Shown: one piece after another, positions 1 through 5,756 of the stretch
Layout: the number at the start of each line of letters is the position of its first letter
Numbering within the stretch: position 1 is the first letter of the stretch
Source: a bacterium
GTDB lineage: Bacteria > Eremiobacterota > Eremiobacteria > Baltobacterales > Baltobacteraceae
Direction of reading: 5' to 3'
NCBI GenBank assembly: GCA_021782295.1
Contig: JAJXVC010000127.1
Span: forward strand, 1-5,756
DNA: 5,756 nucleotides
Position numbers and translations under genes: made by a program
The notes under the pieces: generated by a model
Seen by the model: only the letters and a program-made list of their open reading frames with translations
Told to the model about the DNA's origin: nothing
The model's database searches: none

Positions 1-716
1 TCGTGGGGCTGTGGAGCGCGCAGCGCATTCTCGACGGTCGCGAAGTCGGTGCGGTCGCGTTTTCGCACGCGCTCATCGGGATCGTCGGCTTTTTCGGAAC
101 GCTGATCGTCGGCGTCACGTTGCGCCTTTTGCGCATGTTCGAACGCTTCGATATCGAACCGCAGGCGGCGTATCTTGCGAGCGCAACGGGAATCGCTGCC
201 GTCCTCGCACTGCTCGCCGTCTTCTTCGCCCCGCGCTTCGTATTTCTACCGCCCGCGATCGCCGCAGCCATCTTTCTTTTTACGCTCGCACGCGTTCTGA
301 TTTCACGGAATCCGGCATATCAACGCGAGACCCTACTTTACGCGCTTGCATCCGGGCTCGGTGCGATCGCCGCCCCGATTGCGCTCGCCTTCGGGAACAG
401 CGCGCTCGCGGTGATCCTCGCGCTGTGGTTTTTCGTCGGCAGTGCGGTAGTCGGCTATTTACAGCGGATCGTGCCGTTTCTTTGGTGGATTACGCGGTCG
501 CGCCGCGAGGGAACGCGCAATATTCCCACGCTCGGCGAAATGAATCACTCGGCGCTCGGACATGCGATCCTCGCGCTCTGGCTCCTCGGCGGCACACTCT
601 TCATCGGCGGCCGTCCGCAACTCGCGGCCGCTGCCGCGCTTTTTGCGTGGGCAGGATTACTTGCCCAGCTTGTACGCCCATTTCTGTTGCAGAAGAGCAC
701 GGCAGCGCCCGCTTAA
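1..716 (+). CDS. Partial polytopic membrane protein, NnrS / cytochrome oxidase subunit I-like superfamily (C-terminal part)
   Basis: The frame is open from the window edge and ends at TAA 714-716. The GTG at 3-5 is probably internal, because relatives are near 380-400 residues and only about 237 are present. Numbering from that GTG, about seven hydrophobic segments are visible, roughly at 20-41, 56-77, 80-100, 112-131, 136-152, 183-202 and 206-225. The segment SHALIGIVGFFGTLIVGV (H22) matches in style the histidine-led helix of NnrS and heme-copper-oxidase-I-like proteins. GYLQRIVPFLWW (151-162) matches a motif typical of the same group. The membrane protein at 1898-3049 carries both motifs in the same order, so the two look like paralogs. 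The expected first histidine helix would lie upstream of the window. Heme or metal binding is inferred from family resemblance and substrate is unknown. The family call is moderate, the membrane-protein call strong. Confidence 0.7.
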   Translation, partial: VGLWSAQRILDGREVGAVAFSHALIGIVGFFGTLIVGVTLRLLRMFERFDIEPQAAYLASATGIAAVLALLAVFFAPRFVFLPPAIAAAIFLFTLARVLISRNPAYQRETLLYALASGLGAIAAPIALAFGNSALAVILALWFFVGSAVVGYLQRIVPFLWWITRSRREGTRNIPTLGEMNHSALGHAILALWLLGGTLFIGGRPQLAAAAALFAWAGLLAQLVRPFLLQKSTAAPA

Positions 717-826
717 CGGCGCTCGATCACTCTACAGAGAGGTTCCGAAGCCCCCGCGTCCACGTGTTCGGACAGGATCGGAATCCCCGAAAAGAACGCC
801 GTCATATTCGGAGAATAGTACGACAT
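713..826 (-). pseudogene. Possible short coding remnant in the intergenic gap
   Basis: A minus-strand frame runs from an ATG at 826-824 to TAA at 715-713, giving 37 residues that begin MSYYSPNMTAFFSGIPILSE. Codon choice is strongly GC-ending (TAC, CCG, ACG, GCG, TTC, ATC, CTG, GTG, GAC), as in real genes here, and the frame stays open upstream to about 922. No Shine-Dalgarno sequence precedes the ATG. Its stop shares the TTAA at 713-716 with the stop of the plus-strand membrane protein gene. It could be the 3' end of a decayed gene, a tiny real gene, or chance. I do not recognise the sequence and claim no function. Confidence 0.2.
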
Positions 827-913
827 GGGCGGATCACTCAACCGGTCGCGTTTCGTTATTCTGATGGAACCAGACTCACAGAGAATTCCGTCATGGATTC
901 TGCGCCTTGCCCC

Positions 914-925
914 TAGGTACACCTA
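914..925. promoter_or_regulatory. Short inverted repeat upstream of the lipoprotein gene
   Basis: TAGGT-AC-ACCTA is a perfect 5-base dyad with a 2-base centre, lying 24 bases before the ATG at 950 and 10 bases before its ribosome binding site. The position would suit an operator or a 5' UTR element. Arms this short also arise by chance and no regulator gene is nearby. No matching promoter could be placed with confidence. Confidence 0.15.
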
Positions 926-935
926 ACTATACATC

Positions 936-941
936 GAGGAG
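936..941 (+). promoter_or_regulatory. Ribosome binding site of the small lipoprotein gene
   Basis: GAGGAG sits 8 bases before the ATG at 950-952. This is a near-perfect Shine-Dalgarno sequence at normal spacing and supports that start codon. Confidence 0.8.
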
Positions 942-949
942 CACTTTTC

Positions 950-1324
950 ATGCATCGAAATCTGAGTTTTTATCGCACGTCTTTCCTGCTCATCGCAACG
1001 GTTCTGCTAAGCAGCTGCGGATTCAACTCGGGCTTAGCCGGTAAATGGGTCAACACGAACCCACAAGCGTTAAAAGGCTGCCTTTCAGGCGTCCCCGCAT
1101 CGATGGACTTCGACAATAAGAACATGGTCGTCACCATGTCGTACGGAGGATTCGATTCCTTAGTTGGCATCTGCTCTCTTGATTCGGGATCGTACCCATA
1201 CACCTCCACGAGCAACACGATAACGATAAGAGGACGCGTCTTATACTTCAACCTGAACGGAAATGAACTCGAGGTCGGTGGCGGGCCGACTCTCTCCGAC
1301 AAATTAACGTTCAAGAGACAGTAG
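950..1324 (+). CDS. Small lipoprotein of unknown function, probable beta-rich fold
   Basis: This 124-residue protein begins with a short basic stretch, a hydrophobic segment (about 11-20) and the lipobox LSSC, with the lipidated cysteine at C23. It is therefore probably exported and anchored in a membrane by signal peptidase II processing. The mature part starts GLAGKW, then alternates short polar and hydrophobic runs ending in LYFNLNGNELEV and DKLTFKRQ. That layout resembles small lipocalin-like or other beta-sandwich lipoproteins, but I cannot name the family. C44 and C75 could form a disulfide outside the cytoplasm. The start is supported by GAGGAG at 936-941. GC is about 51% (183 of 360 bases counted at 961-1320), well below its neighbours, which suggests transfer or relaxed selection. 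The peroxidase-related gene follows after 19 bases, so the pair may be co-transcribed. Confidence 0.8.
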   Translation: MHRNLSFYRTSFLLIATVLLSSCGFNSGLAGKWVNTNPQALKGCLSGVPASMDFDNKNMVVTMSYGGFDSLVGICSLDSGSYPYTSTSNTITIRGRVLYFNLNGNELEVGGGPTLSDKLTFKRQ

Positions 1325-1343
1325 TGGACTCGAACGGAACAAG

Positions 1344-1916
1344 ATGAACGAATCGATACGCCCTTCGCGATTTGGGGAGCCCGGCGAAGACGCGCTCCCC
1401 GATGATATCGCCGCCATCTACGCTAAGAACCGAGAACGGATCGGCTTCGTACCGAACGTTTTTCGCGCCTATGCGCAACGCCCCGAACACTTCCGCGCCT
1501 TTATGGCCTACCACGATGTCCTCATGCGCGGCGAGAGCGGCCTCACGCGCTTCGAACGCGAGGCGATCGTGGTCGCGGTCTCCAGCGAGAACCGCTGTCA
1601 ATATTGCATGACGGCGCACGGTGCGGCGCTTCGCGTGATCGGTAAAGATCCCGCGCTGGCCGAACAGATTGCGAACAACTGGCGTACCGCCAACCTCGGC
1701 GAACGCCTACGCGCGATTCTTTCTTTTGCGTCACGCGTGAATGAACGCGGATTTGCAGCCACCGACGCAGAGATCGAAGAGATGCATGCTGCCGGTTTTT
1801 CCGATAACGATATCTGGGATATCGCTGCGGTCGCGGCCTTTTTCGGTTTCTCCAACCGCATGGCCGGAGTGATGGATATGCGACCGAACGCCGAGTTCTA
1901 CTCGATGGGGCGGTAA
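1344..1916 (+). CDS. Peroxidase-related enzyme, carboxymuconolactone decarboxylase / AhpD-like family
   Basis: This 190-residue protein carries ENRCQYCMTAHG, with C85, C88 and H92 forming the CxxCxxxH motif of AhpD-type alkylhydroperoxidases. The preceding helix LTRFEREAIVVAVS (67-80) and the later FFGFSNRMAGVMDM (166-179) fit the all-helical carboxymuconolactone decarboxylase fold. Length and the IGFVPNVFRAYAQRPEHF opening match the group called uncharacterised peroxidase-related enzymes (TIGR01926-like). In AhpD the two cysteines cycle between thiol and disulfide to reduce peroxides. Here the physiological substrate and electron donor are unknown, and the protein is probably cytoplasmic and oligomeric. 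The ATG at 1344 has only a weak ribosome site (GGA at 1335-1337) and lies 19 bases after the lipoprotein stop. The gene's last 19 bases overlap the end of the convergent membrane protein gene. Family call is strong, function general. Confidence 0.92.
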   Translation: MNESIRPSRFGEPGEDALPDDIAAIYAKNRERIGFVPNVFRAYAQRPEHFRAFMAYHDVLMRGESGLTRFEREAIVVAVSSENRCQYCMTAHGAALRVIGKDPALAEQIANNWRTANLGERLRAILSFASRVNERGFAATDAEIEEMHAAGFSDNDIWDIAAVAAFFGFSNRMAGVMDMRPNAEFYSMGR

Positions 1917-3049
1917 GCGGTGCCCATCGCGACGATCGACGCACACCACCCGAGCCCACCAAAGGCTGCAGCAAGCGCGACCGGCGCAGCATAGCCGGCG
2001 AGCAATCCGGCGAGCCCGTAAAGCACCGCGCTCTGGAACGCCACGAAGGCAAGCCAGGCTGGAAACGGACGTGCGATGCTTGCGAGATGCGCATCGAGCA
2101 TTTGGCCGATCCACCCCACCAGCACGACATATCCGAAGGCGTCGCCCCACGGGTGACCGAGGAGGATGCCGAGTCCGAGCGCGACCGCGACGAGCGACCA
2201 AAGAATACTCGCGACCACGAATGCGCGCTGCACCGGTGCGCTATCGGCGCGCGCTACGATGTCGAGTGTATCGACGGCATACGCAATCGCAGCGATCGCC
2301 ATCGCCGCGGCTCCAACCCACATCGTTGCGTGCGAGTCGGCGCCGATACCGATCGCCAGCACGATCGCTCCGGCCATCCCCAGTGTCCCCACCACGATGT
2401 GCGCGAAGAGCAGACGCGACCGTACGTTGAAGAGCAGTCGCAATGTCCGTGCCGAGACGCCGTAAATAAGCAGCGTCAACCAGCCAAGCAGCGCCAACAC
2501 GCCGTGTGCGCGCGCAAAACGATCGAACCACGCGGGAATCGCCGGTGCCGTCACCGCTCCGGCCAGCATTGCGCCGAGGAACGCCACGACGAGCAGCAAC
2601 AATAATGAGAGCGCAAATGCGCGCGCGACCGCGCGTTCGACGCGCTCACCGCGCCGAGCGGCTGCCAGCGACCAAAGCGCGAGCGCGACGTAACTCAACA
2701 CTGCAACAACCAGTATGCCGCCGACCGCCGGAACCGCGCGCACGTCGGCGAACCAGGCCATCGGGAACGCGACCGCGCCGAGAGCGAAGAGCGCGAGAGC
2801 GAGGTGCTGCAAACGCGGCGCTCGCCATGTAACGCCGGTCGCCGACGGAATCAACGGGATCAAGATCGCTAACGCGGTGAGGGTAATCCAGCCGAGGGCG
2901 ACAAGGTGAATCCACGCAATCGCGTCGTCGCTGAGCCCGAGAACACCCTGCGAGGTCGCGATCCAGAAGAGCAGCACCCACGCCGCTCCGTGCGCGATTT
3001 GGCCGAGCACTGCAGCCCATCGGGGTGCGCCGGTCAGCAATGCGCGCAT
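1898..3049 (-). CDS. Polytopic membrane protein, NnrS / cytochrome oxidase subunit I-like superfamily
   Basis: This 383-residue protein has about twelve hydrophobic helices, roughly at 11-33, 45-67, 82-100, 107-130, 144-170, 181-203, 213-234, 241-262, 276-297, 303-322, 331-352 and 355-376. Helix motifs IHLVALGWITL (H48) and AHGVLALLGWLTLLIYGVS (H182) follow the His-x(5)-G-W/F pattern of NnrS and heme-copper-oxidase-I-like proteins. GWIGQMLDAHLASIARPF (312-329) matches the conserved region before the last helices and adds H321. These histidines could bind heme or metal, but the full oxidase ligand set is not evident, so I do not call it an oxidase. It is the last gene of the minus cluster. Its ATG follows the dehydratase stop by 2 bases with no clear ribosome site, suggesting translational coupling. 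Its 3' end overlaps the convergent peroxidase-related gene. It appears paralogous to the truncated protein at 1-716. Confidence 0.8.
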   Translation of the reverse strand: MRALLTGAPRWAAVLGQIAHGAAWVLLFWIATSQGVLGLSDDAIAWIHLVALGWITLTALAILIPLIPSATGVTWRAPRLQHLALALFALGAVAFPMAWFADVRAVPAVGGILVVAVLSYVALALWSLAAARRGERVERAVARAFALSLLLLLVVAFLGAMLAGAVTAPAIPAWFDRFARAHGVLALLGWLTLLIYGVSARTLRLLFNVRSRLLFAHIVVGTLGMAGAIVLAIGIGADSHATMWVGAAAMAIAAIAYAVDTLDIVARADSAPVQRAFVVASILWSLVAVALGLGILLGHPWGDAFGYVVLVGWIGQMLDAHLASIARPFPAWLAFVAFQSAVLYGLAGLLAGYAAPVALAAAFGGLGWCASIVAMGTAYRPIE

Positions 3050-3051
3050 CG

Positions 3052-4011
3052 CTAGCCGATCGCCGCGGCAAAACGTGCCGCGTCGATATTCCCACCGGTA
3101 AGAATGAGCCCGACGTTTTTCCCGGCGACTTCAATACGACCGGCGAGCAACGCCGCCAGCGCCGCTGCTCCACTGGGTTCGAGAACGATCTTCAAGCGCT
3201 CGCACGCCATGCGCATGGCGCTGCGAAGCTGCTCATCGGTGACCGTTACGATGCGCACACCGTGCGCGCGTGCAATTTCGAAGGTCAATTTCCCCGGGGA
3301 GGTCGTCTGCAACCCATCGGCGATCGTCTGTGGAACCGGAATGCTCACGCGCTCACCTGCTGCAAGCGAGCGCTGGAAATCGTTCCCCGCTTCGGGCTCG
3401 ACGCCCCAAATCGCGCAATTCGGCGACGCTGCATGCGCGGCGATCGCACTTCCCGAGAGCAATCCCCCGCCACCGACCGGAAGCGCGAGGAGATCGAGCG
3501 CCCCAACCTCTTCGCAGAGCTCGAACGCGGCGGTCCCTGCCCCGGCAACGATGCGCGGATCGTCGTACGGAGCGATACTCACCGCACCGCTGCGCGCGAC
3601 GATCTCGGCGGCAATCGCTTCGCGATCCTCCTCGCCGCGTCGATACTCGATGACGCGCGCACCATATCCGCGCGTCGCATCGCGCTTGCTCGTGGGAGCA
3701 TCATGCGGCATGACGATGGTCGCCTCGATCCCCAGCAGGGAGGCAGCGAGCGCAACTCCCTGCGCGTGATTGCCGCTGGAATACGCTACCACACCGCGCG
3801 CGCGCTCGTCGGCCGAGAGCGAGGCAAGTGCGTTGTAGGCGCCGCGGAATTTAAACGCCCCGACGCGCTGAAAATTCTCGCATTTGAGATAGACCTTCGC
3901 CCCAACAAGCGCATCGAGCGTCCGCGACTGCAACACCGGCGTGCGATGGGCAATGCCGCGCAGACGCTCTGCAGCTGCACGAACCTCTTCTATTCCGGGG
4001 AGTAACGCCAC
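3052..4011 (-). CDS. PLP-dependent threonine/serine dehydratase family enzyme (possibly hydroxyaspartate ammonia-lyase or serine racemase type)
   Basis: A fold-type II PLP enzyme of 319 residues. Numbering from the chosen GTG, GAFKFRGAYNAL holds the Schiff-base lysine K54, SSGNHAQG (78-85) binds the substrate carboxylate, GGGGLLSG (180-187) holds the cofactor phosphate, and LTGGNID (304-310) contacts the pyridine ring. There is no C-terminal ACT regulatory domain, so it is the short catabolic-type form rather than full-length biosynthetic IlvA. The stretches IVMPHDAP, GVEPEAGND and TIADGLQT are typical of the subgroup containing threo-3-hydroxyaspartate ammonia-lyase and serine racemase. The reaction may therefore be deamination of threonine, serine or hydroxyaspartate, and sequence alone does not decide. 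The frame stays open upstream, but GTG at 4011 begins the conserved region and has GGGAAG at 8 bases spacing. It overlaps the upstream lipoprotein gene by 22 bases. Cytoplasmic. Confidence 0.9.
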   Translation of the reverse strand: MALLPGIEEVRAAAERLRGIAHRTPVLQSRTLDALVGAKVYLKCENFQRVGAFKFRGAYNALASLSADERARGVVAYSSGNHAQGVALAASLLGIEATIVMPHDAPTSKRDATRGYGARVIEYRRGEEDREAIAAEIVARSGAVSIAPYDDPRIVAGAGTAAFELCEEVGALDLLALPVGGGGLLSGSAIAAHAASPNCAIWGVEPEAGNDFQRSLAAGERVSIPVPQTIADGLQTTSPGKLTFEIARAHGVRIVTVTDEQLRSAMRMACERLKIVLEPSGAAALAALLAGRIEVAGKNVGLILTGGNIDAARFAAAIG

Positions 4012-4343
4012 GCAACGATCTTCCCATTTTCGTCGAGTCGGAGTTTCTCGCGATACGTTGCCTTCTGGAACTTCACAATGAAGCAATGCACCCCGGGATC
4101 GCACGGTTTCACTTCTTTCACCGACTCGATCTTCCCGAGCGGAGCGAGCACATCGGCAGCTTCGGCGATGCGCACGCGGTCGATATTGATTCCCTTCGCG
4201 AGTTCGTTCTGCACCGGAGCGATGGAGTTGTTTTGCATCGCCTGCGTGATTCGGTCGGCGAGGCGTTCGTAACGGTTCTCCCCGCCACAGCCGGCGAGCG
4301 CCAACGTCGCCAAGGCAGCAAGAACGAGTGCGATCCGTTTCAT
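3990..4343 (-). CDS. Small lipoprotein of unknown function
   Basis: This 117-residue protein starts MKRIALVLAALATLALAGCG, a textbook lipoprotein signal with lipobox LAGC and lipidated C19. It is therefore probably anchored in a membrane, facing out of the cytoplasm. The mature region begins with a helical stretch (about 24-50), followed by alternating strands ending REKLRLDENGKIVAWRY. A helix followed by strands with a DENGKI turn near the end resembles NTF2-like or DUF3887-type accessory domains, which is only a visual similarity. C81 and C87 lie close together and may form a disulfide. The gene begins 1 base after the prfC stop, with AGGAGG inside prfC, and its end overlaps the dehydratase start by 22 bases. 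It is thus embedded in the prfC cluster. I do not recognise a named family. Confidence 0.82.
   Translation of the reverse strand: MKRIALVLAALATLALAGCGGENRYERLADRITQAMQNNSIAPVQNELAKGINIDRVRIAEAADVLAPLGKIESVKEVKPCDPGVHCFIVKFQKATYREKLRLDENGKIVAWRYSPE
4020..4025 (-). promoter_or_regulatory. Ribosome binding site deciding the dehydratase GTG start
   Basis: On the minus strand GGGAAG lies 8 bases before the GTG at 4011-4009, inside the 3' end of the lipoprotein gene. The open frame continues upstream to 4104, but the extra residues do not resemble the family N-terminus. The site plus the conserved opening ALLPGIEEVRAAAERL favour GTG 4011. Confidence 0.55.
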
Positions 4344-4344
4344 T

Positions 4345-5756
4345 TTAAGCCGTAGCCTCCTGTTGCAAACGTTTGGTGAACGGCACCAGCCGATGATTGG
4401 GATTCCATTCCTCGATCAATCGCAAACTCCATTCGCGCTCGGCAAGCAAGATCGGGTGCCCCTCCCAATCTTCCACAAGCATCGAACCGCTCCCTAACTG
4501 CAGCGGCGTCGCCCCGACGAGTTCTCCCTCGACGCGACGAATCGTATCGTGCGGCAAGCGCGAAAACTGCGTGCGCACGTTATACTCCGCTTCGAGCCGA
4601 TATTTCGCAACCTCGAATTGCAGTTCGCCGACTGCACCTAAGATCGGTTCGGAGCGCATCGAACCGTACGGGTAGAAGACCTGAACCGCTCCCTCTTCGC
4701 GCAACTGCGCGATCCCCTTTGCAAACGATTTGTACCCTGCGCTATCAATACTGCGAACGCTTGCAAAATGTTCCGGCGCGAAGGCGGGAATCGGCGGGAA
4801 GGCGAGATCGTTCCCAACGAACACGGCGTCGCCGATCGCGAAGACCCCGGGGTTCGCGAGACCGACGACATCTCCGGCGTACGCCGTTTCGAGCGATTCG
4901 CGTTCGTCGGCGAAGAGACGCATCGCACGCGCCAAGCGAACTTCTTTTCCGGTTCGCCCATTGCGCACCACCATGTCCCGCGCAAACTCGCCGCTGCAGA
5001 CACGAAGAAACGCGATCCGGTCGCGATGGCGCGGATCCATGTTCGCTTGAATTTTGAAAACGAACCCCGAAAATTGCGGCGAGGCCGGTGGAACGGGCAC
5101 TTCGTTGCGCAAGGCGCGCGCACCAGGCGGCGGTGCGAGTTCGAGGAAACGATCGAGAAAGAGCTGTACCCCGAAGTTCGTCGCCGCGCTGCCGAAAAAG
5201 GCCGGGGTCGCCGCGCCGCGAGCAAAGGCGTCGCGGTCGAAACGCGCGCCTGCACCTTCGAGTAATTCGACGCCGTCGATAAATTCGCGATAGCTCTCCT
5301 CGTCGACGAGTTCGCGAAGTCCCGGATCGCTCAACCCGGCCATCTGCACGGCGGCACGCTTGGCACCGTGAGCGGTACGCTCGAAAACATGCACTTCGTG
5401 CGTGGTGCGATCGTAGACGCCGCGAAAACGCTCCCCGTTCCCGAGCGGCCAATTCATCGGAAACGCGGCGATACCGAGCACCGACTCGAGTTCGTCGAGC
5501 AACTCCAGCGGGTCGCGACTCGGACGATCCATTTTATTGATGAACGTAAAGAGCGGAATGCCGCGCTCGCGGCAGATGGCGAAGAGCTTTTTCGTCTGCG
5601 GTTCGACGCCGCGAGCGGCGTCGATGAGCATCACCGCGCTATCGGCAGCCATCAGCGTACGATAGGTGTCTTCACCGAAATCTTGGTGCCCCGGCGTATC
5701 GAGGAGGTTGATCGTATGGCCGCGATAGGGGAATTGCAGCACCGTCGAGGTGATCG
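4345..5756 (-). CDS. prfC: Peptide chain release factor 3 (partial, N-terminus outside the window)
   Basis: RF3 is a GTPase that removes class I release factors RF1 and RF2 from the ribosome after peptide release. About 469 codons are present, read through the window edge (residues ITSTVLQFPY), and the stop is TAA at 4347-4345. Against E. coli RF3 (529 residues) about 73 N-terminal residues are missing, namely the P-loop and switch I. Counting from the GTG codon at 5742, visible parts are the G3 motif DTPGH (15-19), the G4 motif NKMD (69-72), FFGSAATNFGV (182-192) in the G5 region, and the RF3 signature FVFKIQANMDPRHRDR (227-242). C-terminal RF3 segments REEGAVQVFYPY and GELQFEVAKYRLEAEYNV follow. 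These separate it from EF-G and from tetracycline-resistance proteins. It is the first visible gene of a four-gene cluster. Its promoter is not in the window. Confidence 0.97.
   Translation of the reverse strand, partial: ITSTVLQFPYRGHTINLLDTPGHQDFGEDTYRTLMAADSAVMLIDAARGVEPQTKKLFAICRERGIPLFTFINKMDRPSRDPLELLDELESVLGIAAFPMNWPLGNGERFRGVYDRTTHEVHVFERTAHGAKRAAVQMAGLSDPGLRELVDEESYREFIDGVELLEGAGARFDRDAFARGAATPAFFGSAATNFGVQLFLDRFLELAPPPGARALRNEVPVPPASPQFSGFVFKIQANMDPRHRDRIAFLRVCSGEFARDMVVRNGRTGKEVRLARAMRLFADERESLETAYAGDVVGLANPGVFAIGDAVFVGNDLAFPPIPAFAPEHFASVRSIDSAGYKSFAKGIAQLREEGAVQVFYPYGSMRSEPILGAVGELQFEVAKYRLEAEYNVRTQFSRLPHDTIRRVEGELVGATPLQLGSGSMLVEDWEGHPILLAEREWSLRLIEEWNPNHRLVPFTKRLQQEATA
4356..4361 (-). 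promoter_or_regulatory. Ribosome binding site of the second small lipoprotein gene, inside prfC
   Basis: AGGAGG on the minus strand lies within the last codons of prfC, 12 bases before the ATG at 4343. The spacing is a little long, but the core is perfect. It allows independent initiation as well as coupling to prfC, whose stop is 1 base before the ATG. Confidence 0.65.

Noticed and set aside
882..901. Hairpin AGAATTCC-GTCAT-GGATTCT as a terminator for the left gene
   Set aside because: The stem is short with a bulge, it lies about 165 bases past the stop, and no T-run follows.
11..916. Plus-strand 301-codon open frame overlapping the left membrane protein gene
   Set aside because: Its very arginine-rich composition marks it as an out-of-frame shadow of the hydrophobic reading frame.
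907..933. Promoter with TTGCCC and TATACA before the lipoprotein gene
   Set aside because: The spacer is only 15 bases and the expected transcription start near 940 would remove the GAGGAG ribosome site at 936-941.
1808..1824. Perfect 7-base inverted repeat CGATATC-TGG-GATATCG as a terminator for the minus cluster
   Set aside because: It lies inside the peroxidase-related coding sequence (residues NDIWDI), is AT-rich and weak, and the minus strand continues into TTATCGGAAAAA, not a T-run.
3025..4005. Long plus-strand open frame opposite the dehydratase
   Set aside because: It is a GC-rich shadow, with arginine-heavy low-quality composition, on the opposite strand to a gene with full catalytic motifs.
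4012..4104. Upstream extension of the dehydratase to an initiator near 4104
   Set aside because: The extra 31 residues lie antisense-free but within the lipoprotein gene in another frame, have no family likeness, and a better GTG with a ribosome site lies at 4011.
4345..5756. Tetracycline-resistance ribosomal protection protein or EF-G instead of RF3
   Set aside because: Signatures such as FVFKIQANMDPRHRDR and REEGAVQVFYP, and the lack of EF-G domains IV and V, fit RF3.

Overview
The window reads as a compact, GC-rich (mostly above 60%) bacterial chromosome segment with short intergenic gaps and tight same-strand gene spacing. The peptide chain release factor 3 gene and the two lipobox-bearing proteins point to a bacterium. 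The phylum cannot be fixed from sequence alone. A deep-branching, little-cultured lineage such as Eremiobacterota (WPS-2) is a guess from overall style, not a demonstrated assignment.

Left part (1-949): the 3' two thirds of a polytopic membrane protein gene on the plus strand, cut by the window edge, followed by about 230 bases with no confident gene. Inside that gap, a short coding-looking stretch on the minus strand ends tail-to-tail on the same TTAA as the membrane protein gene and may be a gene remnant.

Middle left (950-1916, plus strand): a small lipoprotein gene of clearly lower GC (about 51%), then, 19 bases on, a carboxymuconolactone decarboxylase/AhpD-like peroxidase-related enzyme with an intact CxxCxxxH redox motif. 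The second gene overlaps tail-to-tail with the minus-strand cluster.

Right part (1898-5756, minus strand): four genes in one very tight cluster, in transcription order prfC (release factor 3, 5' end outside the window), a small lipoprotein, a PLP-dependent threonine/serine dehydratase-like enzyme, and a roughly 12-segment membrane protein. The junctions are a 1-base gap, a 22-base overlap and a 2-base gap, so co-transcription and translational coupling are likely. The terminal membrane protein and the truncated one at the left edge share motifs of the NnrS / heme-copper-oxidase-subunit-I-like superfamily and look like distant paralogs.

I see no mobile element, CRISPR array, tRNA, rRNA or convincing riboswitch. 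The genes belong to mostly ordinary families. The unusual points are the gene partnership behind prfC, the paralogous membrane proteins and the two unassigned lipoproteins. I did not find a clear new biological system.
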